NCBI GenBank assembly: GCA_016186995.1
Contig: JACPKQ010000017.1
Location: 1 to 55,487, forward strand
Reading direction: 5' to 3'
From: Deltaproteobacteria bacterium
GTDB taxonomy: Bacteria > Bdellovibrionota > JACOXK01
Length of the DNA: 55,487 nt
The position numbers and the translations under genes were made by a program. Position 1 is the first letter of the stretch, and every line of letters starts with the position of its first letter. Under the pieces are notes generated by a model. It ran no database searches. It was not told the DNA's origin and was given only the letters and a program-made list of their open reading frames with translations. This document shows positions 35,441 through 41,823 of the stretch, in pieces.

Positions 35441-37696
35441 TTATTTTGGTAAGATAAGGGTTTTTTGATAATTTGTGTAGAGTTTGTAGACGGGTGGCAA
35501 AACTTTATTTTCATAGATTTGAAGGTAATTATGATAATTGCGAAGGACAAGCTTAATATAACCCCGAGTTTCAGCATAGGGAATCATTTCAATGAGCTCT
35601 CTCGCATCGACTTTTTTAATCATTTTTCGCCATTTATCGACGGTAGGCTCCCCTGCATTATAAGCAGCAAGGGTTAGAATAAGATTATTATCATATTTTT
35701 TAAGCAGGTTTTTAATCAGCACAGTAGCATAATACAGATTGGTGTCAGCATCAAAAAGATCAAGATCTTTTTGTGTTTCATCTAATTCGGCAGCCAAAGC
35801 ACGACGCGTTTGAGGAAGAATTTGTAAAAGCCCCATGGCATCAGCAGGGGAGCGAGCTTGTTCATTAAAAGCACTTTCTTGTCTCATCATGGAAAGTAAC
35901 AGGTAAGGAGAAAGCTCCGATTTTTCTGCATGTTTTGTCACTGTTTCCCAGAAGGGTCGAGGATAAAGACATTTAAGAACAAAAGAAGGAAGCTCTGAAA
36001 TATTAAGTGTGTTTAATATAATAATAGTTTTTAAATAGTTTTTACTTAAGGCATAAAGAGAAGCTTTAAAAATTTTTAATTCCCAAGTGAGTTTTTGTTC
36101 ATCTTCTTGAAGAAAGGCTTCATCTAAGGCTTGCTTTGCTTCTTCATAAAGATGAGCTTTAAGTAATGCAACTGTTTTATGAAGCCACGATTCGTGAATA
36201 TTGTAATATTTTAAAACATCTTCTTTAAAATCAAATTTAAGAGAAGAGGGTGGGGCTTTCTTTCTGGGCAGGCGTTTTTCATAAGAGATCAGATAAGCAT
36301 AATAAGAAAAGGGGTCTTCTTTCAAAACTTGAGCTGTGATTTCTTCTGATTTTTTTTGCGAAGAAGAGACCTTTTGAAGGGCTTCAGCACCCCAATAAAG
36401 TGACTGTAAAAAGTAGGGGGAGGATTTATTTTTACGGGTTAAAGACAAAAATTCTTCTGCGGCTTCTTTATATTGTTGATTGAGATAATAGTACCATCCT
36501 AAAAGATAAAGCCTTTCTTCACGTTGCTCTTTTTTTAAATAACTATCAGTGAGTTTTAAAATTTTAATAGCTTCTTTAAACTTTCTTTGTTGTGCCATCA
36601 TTTTTGCTTTGACGATGCGTGCTTCATTTCTTTCATTGTGAGTTCCTTTTCGAACGACTTCTTCTAAAGCTTTTAAAGCCTGTGGTGCTTGATCTTGATT
36701 CCAATAGACATAAGCAAGCTTAAGTAAGTTTTGTTTTGTTTCAGTTTCACTGTGCTTTGCTTCATGTTTATGTAATAGAGCTGCCATCTTTTTTCGCCCC
36801 TCTTTATCACCCTTAAGTTTATAAATATTTTCTAGTTTTCCTAAAGAGGGAACTACGTATTCGTCTTTAGGTTTTGAGAGATCAAGATATTTTAAATAAA
36901 GCTCAGAGGCTTCATCGTATCTTCTTACTTTAAAAAGATTTTCAGCCTTATGAAAAAAATCAGGTGTTGTAAAAATAGGTATTTTTGTTTTTTTCGATAA
37001 GAGAGTCAGTTTTCTTAAAATAAATTCAGGGCTTTCTTCTGGAAATTCAATATTGATTCTTTTAAAAAGATCTTGCGAGGTTTGGGGTTCTTGAGGTTCT
37101 AAAAGCATGGCAAGTCTTAAAAGTGGGTAGAAAACTCTTTTTTTCCGTTCTTCATACTGAAGTATGGTTCTTTCATTAAACGTTTTAAAATATTTTTGAT
37201 AATAAGAAAGAGCTGTTTCAGTATCCTTCTTATAAAAGTAGATATCTGCTTTTAAACGATAAAGGTCTTCAAGATTGAGCCATGTTTTTTCAGGAATCAA
37301 GTTAAGAAAGTGCAATGAAGGTGTGAGCTTGTTTTGTGCAAAGTAAACTTTCCCAAAATAAAAATAAACGTATTCTTGAAGGTCGAAATTTTTAAGTTTT
37401 ATATTTTTTAAGGTAGCAAGGGCTTTATCATATTCATTTTTTTTAAAATAACGAGCTGCTAGGCCTAAGCTTAAATAATTTTTGTGAGTTATTGTCATTG
37501 TGGACCTTGACCCGGAATCTAACTCTGTTCTCGTCATTCCGAGCGAAGACCCGGAATCTAATTCCTTTTGGAGTTTAAAAAACAAATGAGCCTCACTCAT
37601 CCGCATGAGATCTTGTTCTGTGACTTTAAATTGTATGGATGCAAAAGCAATGAAGGGAAAAAAAATAAAACTAATGACCCAATACCTTGTTAACAT
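35441..37696 (-). CDS. slt: Soluble lytic transglycosylase (Slt type) with repeat-encoded insertion
   Basis: This protein cleaves peptidoglycan glycan strands in the periplasm. A signal peptide is followed by a long helical TPR-like superhelix and, at the C terminus, a lysozyme-like SLT domain: LSMMRQESAFNEQARSPADA with the catalytic Glu, MGLLQILPQT, and LTLAAYNAGEPTVDKW. The length of 751 residues is normal for the Slt70 group. Two family A repeat copies near the 5' end encode LDSGSSLGMTRTELDSGSRS, an insertion between the first helix and the TPR region. The start overlaps the end of the upstream aminotransferase gene by 26 bases. Confidence 0.92.
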   Translation of the reverse strand: MLTRYWVISFIFFPFIAFASIQFKVTEQDLMRMSEAHLFFKLQKELDSGSSLGMTRTELDSGSRSTMTITHKNYLSLGLAARYFKKNEYDKALATLKNIKLKNFDLQEYVYFYFGKVYFAQNKLTPSLHFLNLIPEKTWLNLEDLYRLKADIYFYKKDTETALSYYQKYFKTFNERTILQYEERKKRVFYPLLRLAMLLEPQEPQTSQDLFKRINIEFPEESPEFILRKLTLLSKKTKIPIFTTPDFFHKAENLFKVRRYDEASELYLKYLDLSKPKDEYVVPSLGKLENIYKLKGDKEGRKKMAALLHKHEAKHSETETKQNLLKLAYVYWNQDQAPQALKALEEVVRKGTHNERNEARIVKAKMMAQQRKFKEAIKILKLTDSYLKKEQREERLYLLGWYYYLNQQYKEAAEEFLSLTRKNKSSPYFLQSLYWGAEALQKVSSSQKKSEEITAQVLKEDPFSYYAYLISYEKRLPRKKAPPSSLKFDFKEDVLKYYNIHESWLHKTVALLKAHLYEEAKQALDEAFLQEDEQKLTWELKIFKASLYALSKNYLKTIIILNTLNISELPSFVLKCLYPRPFWETVTKHAEKSELSPYLLLSMMRQESAFNEQARSPADAMGLLQILPQTRRALAAELDETQKDLDLFDADTNLYYATVLIKNLLKKYDNNLILTLAAYNAGEPTVDKWRKMIKKVDARELIEMIPYAETRGYIKLVLRNYHNYLQIYENKVLPPVYKLYTNYQKTLILPK
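37494..37560. repeat. Two family A repeats inside slt
   Basis: Copies at 37494-37521 and 37533-37560 each begin GTCATT and end CCCGGAATCTA. They lie in frame and code for an extra stretch in the transglycosylase N-terminal region. The first copy is more diverged. Confidence 0.85.
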
Positions 37697-38546
37697 GTTC
37701 TCGGTACAAGTGTATCAGTGTTTTTGTGAGAGGTCTAACACCTCCTTGGTTTATTTTTTTCCCATTACAACTGGAAACAGGCATCACTTCTTTGGTGGTA
37801 CTTGTGATAAAGCATTCATCGGCTCTCAATACATCTTGTGCTGTAATATTGGCTTCTTTGGCATTAATGTTGTTTTTACGGCAAAGTTCAAACACAAGCT
37901 TACGCGTAATACCGCTTAAGATTCCTGTTTCAAGCTTTGGGGTGAGAAGAACATTGTTTTTAACAATAAAAATATTACTTGTGGTTCCCTCTGTGACATA
38001 ACCTTTTTGATTAAGCATCACCCCGTCAAAGGCTCCTTTATTTTTAGCTTCAATAAAAGCAAGTATGTTATTCAAGAAATTACAAGATTTAATAGCTGGA
38101 TTCAGTGCATTAGGGGCGTTGCGCCTGACACTTACAATGTGAAGATTAATTCCTTTTTTATAATATTTTTGAGGATAACCTTTAAACTCCCAAGCTAAAA
38201 TAATATTATTAGGTTTTTTACAAAGATCTGGATCAAGGCCAATGTCTCCTTCACCACGCGTAAGCATGATGCGCACAATGGCTTCCTTTTTAAGCTTTTG
38301 AAATTTTTTAAGCGTTTTTAAAATTTCTTTTTCATATTTTTCTGAAGACCACGTAGGTTTAATATGGATAGCTTTTGCAGAGCGTTCTAATCTTTTTAAG
38401 TGCTCTTTGAGATAGAAAGGCCTTCCATCATAAGTGACGAGCGTTTCATAAACAGAATCACCATAGAGAAAGCCATGATCAAAAATAGAGATGCGTGCAT
38501 TCTTAACAGAAGTTAACTTTCCGTTTATATTAATGTGATAGAGCAT
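37671..38546 (-). CDS. Class IV (branched-chain/D-amino acid type) aminotransferase
   Basis: This PLP enzyme of fold type IV starts ININGKLTSVKNARISIFDH and continues GFLYGDSVYET. The PLP Lys lies in NPAIKSCNFLNN and the conserved Glu in GYVTEGTTSNIF. The length of 291 residues fits IlvE, D-amino acid transaminase or aminodeoxychorismate lyase, which cannot be separated by eye. If it makes D-amino acids it would link to the cell-wall gene slt downstream, but that is only positional. A GGTGA-like stretch precedes the ATG weakly. Confidence 0.85.
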   Translation of the reverse strand: MLYHININGKLTSVKNARISIFDHGFLYGDSVYETLVTYDGRPFYLKEHLKRLERSAKAIHIKPTWSSEKYEKEILKTLKKFQKLKKEAIVRIMLTRGEGDIGLDPDLCKKPNNIILAWEFKGYPQKYYKKGINLHIVSVRRNAPNALNPAIKSCNFLNNILAFIEAKNKGAFDGVMLNQKGYVTEGTTSNIFIVKNNVLLTPKLETGILSGITRKLVFELCRKNNINAKEANITAQDVLRADECFITSTTKEVMPVSSCNGKKINQGGVRPLTKTLIHLYREHVNKVLGH

Positions 38547-38645
38547 AAGGGCTATGAACTATCAGGTCCCAATTTTTTTGTCATCCCTGTAACCCTGTAA
38601 GAACCTAAGCTGTAAAGATATGAATCAAGCTTTGTGAACACTGCA

Positions 38646-38674
38646 TTGACATTCATATGCATGCGAAGTAATCA
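38646..38674 (+). promoter_or_regulatory. Sigma-70 promoter of the riboswitch-symporter unit
   Basis: TTGACA and TAATCA are separated by 17 bases. The predicted start point, near 38681, is only a few bases before the TPP aptamer, so the leader is little more than the aptamer itself. Confidence 0.65.
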
Positions 38675-38686
38675 TTTTTTTTAATC

Positions 38687-38761
38687 AAGAACCGGGGTGC
38701 CAAATCGGCTGAGAAATACCCGTAATACCTGATCTGGTTAATACCAGCGGAGGGAGATCTT
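38687..38761 (+). promoter_or_regulatory. TPP riboswitch (thi-box)
   Basis: The conserved core is present in order: CGGGGTGCC, GGCTGAGAAATACCCG, ACCTGATCTGG, TTAATACCAGCGGAGGGA. P1 can form between AAGA at the 5' end and TCTT at the 3' end. The ribosome binding site of the downstream gene, GGAGGGA at 38749-38755, is part of the aptamer's conserved 3' segment, and the ATG follows the last P1 base. TPP binding should therefore block translation directly without a separate expression platform. Confidence 0.95.
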
Positions 38762-40210
38762 ATGAAAGTTCACTTACACGTCGTTGATATTGCCATTATT
38801 CTTATTTATTTTGTGTGCTCGATTGTGCTTTCTTTTATTGTTCTTAAAAAGAACAAGCATTATATCGATTACATTCTTTGTGGACGAAGGCTGACACTTC
38901 CTCTTTTTGTAGGCACGCTTGTCTCAACCTGGTATGGCGGCATTTTAGGGGTGAGCGAAATTTCCTACAATCAAGGTGCCTTTTATAATTGGATTACACA
39001 AGGGGCAACGTGGTATGTGAGCTATTTTATTTTTGCCTTTTTCTTGGCCGGCCGCATTCGAGAAACGAAGGAACTCACCATTCCCGAACAACTTGAAAGT
39101 TTTTATGGTAGTACTGCTGGGAAAATAGGGGTGTTTCTTAATTATTCTTCTGTCATTCCTTCAGCCTACATTCTTTCTTTAGGAGTTTTAATGTCTATTA
39201 TTTTTAACATCAGTCCTTTATGGGGAATGATTTTAGCCTTAGCTGTTGCATCTGTTTATTCAACTGTGGGTGGACTGTGGGGTGTTGTTTATACAGACTT
39301 TTTACAATTTATTTTGATGTGTGTGGGTGTGGCACTCATGATGATTTTTTCAGTCACTCAATTAGGGGGCTGGGATTATCTTGTCAAAAATCTCCCAGAA
39401 ACTCATTTTACGCTTTTAGGTACCTGGCCCAAAGAGTATTCTCCGAGCATTCAAAACATTATTATTTGGGGTTTTATTGCCATGATTACACTGGTTGATC
39501 CTAATTTTTATCAGCGTTGTTGGGCTGCTAAATCCCCAAAGGTGGCTCGAAATGGGGTTTTACTTTCTATTTTTTTCTGGTGTCTTTTTGATATCTGCAC
39601 AAGCTTTATCGGAATGTATGCACGGGCAAAAATTCCAGACTTGCCCGATGGAAAAATGGCGTTTCCACTTTTGGCTGATCAACTTTTACCACTGGGTTTA
39701 AAGGGGCTTTTTTTTACAGGTATGCTTGCAACAGTCATGTCTACCATTGATTCTTTTGCTTTTGTCGCTGCCACAAGTCTTTCAAATGATGTTTACAAAA
39801 GATATTGGTATCCAGAGGCAAGTGACAAACACATGCTTTTTGCAACAAAAATAGGGGTGCTTATTACTTTTGTTTTAGCCTTTGCAATCGCTCACACAAC
39901 AGGTTCTATAAAACTTCTTTGGAAGATATTCGGAAGTATTGGAAGTGCTTCGCTTTTAGTGCCCCTTTTAACAGGGATTTTTAGAAAAACAAAAGCACCC
40001 AATAGTGCAGGCGTTGCAAGTATGGTTTTTGGTTTTACAACAGTTGTTGTGTGGATGGGAATAGGAAAGTTTGAGCTTCTTCCTTATACAATTTTTTATG
40101 AAATTGAAGCACTTTATCCAGGGCTATTATTGTCGGGGCTTTCTTATTTATTTTTCTGTTGGTGGGATTCCACTGTGTCATCCCAGCAAGAGCGGGGATC
40201 CAGGAGTTAA
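38762..40210 (+). CDS. Sodium:solute symporter (SSS family), TPP-riboswitch controlled, candidate thiamine-related transporter
   Basis: The 482-residue protein has about 13 membrane segments and the SSS signature GGLWGVVYTDFLQFILM, with LATVMSTIDSFAFVAATSLS later on. The TPP riboswitch fused to its start codon predicts uptake of thiamine, a thiamine precursor or a phosphate ester; SSS-type transporters under THI-box control have been predicted before from comparative genomics. The last residues (STVSSQQERGSRS) are encoded by a family A repeat, so the natural C terminus was probably near FCWWDS. A 29-residue membrane peptide starts one base after the stop codon. Confidence 0.9.
   Translation: MKVHLHVVDIAIILIYFVCSIVLSFIVLKKNKHYIDYILCGRRLTLPLFVGTLVSTWYGGILGVSEISYNQGAFYNWITQGATWYVSYFIFAFFLAGRIRETKELTIPEQLESFYGSTAGKIGVFLNYSSVIPSAYILSLGVLMSIIFNISPLWGMILALAVASVYSTVGGLWGVVYTDFLQFILMCVGVALMMIFSVTQLGGWDYLVKNLPETHFTLLGTWPKEYSPSIQNIIIWGFIAMITLVDPNFYQRCWAAKSPKVARNGVLLSIFFWCLFDICTSFIGMYARAKIPDLPDGKMAFPLLADQLLPLGLKGLFFTGMLATVMSTIDSFAFVAATSLSNDVYKRYWYPEASDKHMLFATKIGVLITFVLAFAIAHTTGSIKLLWKIFGSIGSASLLVPLLTGIFRKTKAPNSAGVASMVFGFTTVVVWMGIGKFELLPYTIFYEIEALYPGLLLSGLSYLFFCWWDSTVSSQQERGSRS
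40177..40206. repeat. Family A repeat at the 3' end of the symporter gene
   Basis: GTCATCCCAGCAAGAGC is followed by GGGGATCCAGGAG. The element encodes the last residues of the symporter, and its final AGGAG lies 5 bases before the ATG of the next small gene. Confidence 0.85.
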
Positions 40211-40211
40211 A

Positions 40212-40301
40212 ATGGACTTTTCTTATCTTCTTGTTGCAGTTGCTGTGCTTTTGATTCTTGCTGTTTTTGTTTTAAGTTATTATTTTTTCAAAGATCTTTA
40301 A
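40212..40301 (+). CDS. 29-residue single-span membrane peptide, candidate symporter accessory subunit
   Basis: The product has a short polar start (MDFSY), one hydrophobic helix (LLVAVAVLLILAVFVLSYYF) and a charged end (FKDL). The ATG is one base after the symporter stop codon, and AGGAG at 40202-40206 is at ideal spacing. Several secondary transporters, including SSS and NSS members, are known to have such tiny partner proteins encoded next to them, so a role in assembly or stability of the symporter is likely. The same frame is open further upstream, but that part lies inside the symporter gene. Confidence 0.75.
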   Translation: MDFSYLLVAVAVLLILAVFVLSYYFFKDL

Positions 40302-40323
40302 AATAGCTACTACGCTAGGCTTC

Positions 40324-40563
40324 AAGTTCTTGAAATGGCTAGTTTACATAAAGTTACCTAGCATATTTCTCAGGCACAGCGATCATTTTTCCCTGCGAGA
40401 AAAATGTCGCACGCCTCTCGGCCTCGCTCTTTTTTACTTCGTAAAAAATCCATGCCCGCTTAGGCCTCCGAGACGGCCTTCAAAACATACTAGGTAACTT
40501 TATCATTTCAAGAACCTAAATCGCGAGCCATGAAGCGGAAGATACTGACCATTTCAAGAACTT
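40324..40563. repeat. Nested foldback element (family D ends) downstream of the microprotein
   Basis: AAGTTCTTGAAATGG at 40324-40338 is repeated inverted at 40549-40563. Inside lies a second inverted pair, TAAAGTTACCTAG (40349-40361) and its complement (40490-40502). Inside that is a family C two-hairpin unit. An extra partial end (CATTTCAAGAACCT) lies at 40504-40517. It occupies most of the 263-base gap after the microprotein and holds no gene. Confidence 0.75.
40385..40448. repeat. Repeat family C copy with two hairpins
   Basis: Hairpin 1 is ATTTTTC-CCTGCGA-GAAAAAT; hairpin 2 is TTTTTTAC-TTC-GTAAAAAA. GGCCTCGCTC lies between, as in the copy at 28.55 kb. Loops are conserved while several stem pairs differ in a compensating way. 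Confidence 0.75.
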
Positions 40564-40564
40564 A

Positions 40565-41206
40565 TTAAAAAAAGTAAAGGTTAACTATTTTTTGGATATC
40601 AGAATGCTCAGGTTGTCTTTCAACACCATTAGGAAGAATCGCGTTCATAAGCCCGCCTTGAGTGTGTGCAAGGCCTAACACATGTCCTAATTCATGGGTA
40701 ATAAGAGTTGTGAGATGGACTGTGTTGGTATTTATATCTAAAGAATACTGCAATACATTGTTAAACAAGATATTAAAGTCGACAATTTTATTTTTTTCGT
40801 AGCGATATACAGTTCTTGCTTGTTGTAAATCTTCGCCCCCAGTATTTTTCCATTCATCTTGAGCGAGTAACTTTACATTATTAGAGTTACTTAACCCTGT
40901 TCTCAATTGAAATACAGAGCGTCCTAAAGCACTATGCCAGGTATTGATAGCTTTTTCGAAGGCTTGAAAGAAAATAGGGGGGAGATTTTGATCTAAGTTT
41001 AAAGTAATAGGAAAGGATCCGCCCCATGAAAGTGTGTGGCATTCTCCTGTAACGAGATAACCTGAAGCAAGTGCTTCCGAATTCTGACATAAACCATGTG
41101 ACTGAGAATAGTAATCTAAAGGGGAGCCACAACTCATGAAAATCAAGGCTGAAAAGACAAGGCTTAATTTAAGAAAATACCGCGTTAACTGTAACATTCG
41201 GCTCAA
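40565..41206 (-). CDS. Matrixin-like zinc metalloprotease, lipoprotein
   Basis: The full metzincin motif HELGHVLGLAHT (HExxHxxGxxH) is present, followed by the Met-turn in GGLMNAIL. The signal LSLVFSALIFMSC fits a lipoprotein with Cys near residue 26. Two starts are possible: TTG at 41206, close to GGAGATAGG, or ATG at 41197. The mature domain of about 185 residues has no prodomain. The protease probably acts at the cell surface or in the periplasm. A weak sigma-54-like site lies about 65 bases upstream. Confidence 0.88.
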   Translation of the reverse strand: MSRMLQLTRYFLKLSLVFSALIFMSCGSPLDYYSQSHGLCQNSEALASGYLVTGECHTLSWGGSFPITLNLDQNLPPIFFQAFEKAINTWHSALGRSVFQLRTGLSNSNNVKLLAQDEWKNTGGEDLQQARTVYRYEKNKIVDFNILFNNVLQYSLDINTNTVHLTTLITHELGHVLGLAHTQGGLMNAILPNGVERQPEHSDIQKIVNLYFF

Positions 41207-41313
41207 CCTATCTCCAACTTCAACATGAACAAGATCTTTAATAAGTACTCTTTACTTATTGATAACACTTCAATTTTCATGCCAATTTGAGATCACCACG
41301 ATCGGGCCAGACT

Positions 41314-41420
41314 GTCATCGCGAGGGTTCTTAAAGAACCCGTGGCGATCTCAACACGCAAGTGTTGTCCTAGAATTGCTAAAGCAATTCTAGGAGATTGC
41401 TTCGCTATGCTCGCAATGAC
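41314..41420. repeat. Repeat family B element with inverted ends and inner hairpins
   Basis: The ends are GTCATCGCGAG and CTCGCAATGAC. Inside are three further palindromes: GGGTTCTTAAAGAACCC, AACACGCAAGTGTT and TAGAATTGCTAAAGCAATTCTA-like arms. The same family supplies the 5' end of folP. Together with the D-family end at 41500-41541 and a 9-bp stem (GAGTAGGGA, 41435-41443, with 41458-41466) it fills the gene-free stretch before tRNA-Gly. Confidence 0.8.
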
Positions 41421-41499
41421 ACGTGTCCATGAGAGAGTAGGGACTGGGTAAACACCCTCCCTACTCAGAACCCAGGTCGTAGAAAAAAATATCCCCAAT

Positions 41500-41541
41500 T
41501 CAGAACCAAGGTTGTTCATGAGGGCCATTTCAAGAACTTGA
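41500..41541. repeat. Family D end, inverted orientation
   Basis: Read on the minus strand it starts TCAAGTTCTTGAAATGG and contains TCATGAACAACCTTGGTT, identical to the copy at 27613-27630. No matching opposite end is seen, so this copy is truncated or interrupted by the family B element to its left. TCAGAACC-AGGT-GT also recurs as a direct repeat at 41465 and 41500. Confidence 0.7.
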
Positions 41542-41675
41542 AGCTTAGTAAAGATGTTTAGTTTTCTCATGAAGAAGGAGAGAGAGCCTCAAAGAAGTAA
41601 AATATTCTTTTTAAAATCAAGAAGTTAGTATATGAATTGTTTTTTGACAGGTTTTTGTATAAAGAATTCGCATAT

Positions 41676-41746
41676 GCGGGTGTAATTCAGTGGTAGAATG
41701 CAAGCTTCCCAAGCTTGATACGGGAGTTCAATTCTCCTCACCCGCT
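41676..41746 (+). tRNA. tRNA-Gly (anticodon CCC)
   Basis: The acceptor stem GCGGGTG pairs with CACCCGC. The anticodon stem CAAGC/GCTTG closes loop TTCCCAA, giving CCC. The T arm contains GTTCAATTC. It is 71 bases long with a short variable loop; CCA is not encoded. Confidence 0.93.
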
Positions 41747-41823
41747 TTCTCATTTTTTCTCATTATTTTATAGATTTCTATTTCTTTTTTTAAATTGAAT
41801 GGGATAATAAATTTCCAAGGGAT

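Noticed and set aside
40071-40301. 76-codon version of the microprotein frame
   Set aside because: Its first 47 codons lie inside the symporter gene in another frame; the ATG at 40212 has the ribosome binding site and starts the hydrophobic helix.
41269-41284. Sigma-54-like site TGGCATGAAAATTGAA upstream of the matrixin-like gene
   Set aside because: The essential GC at -12 is missing (TTGA instead of TTGC), so it is mentioned only as a weak relative and not listed as a promoter.
41644-41663. TTGACA followed by TATAAA before tRNA-Gly
   Set aside because: Only 8 bases separate them, too few for one sigma-70 promoter, and no good alternative partner was found for either.
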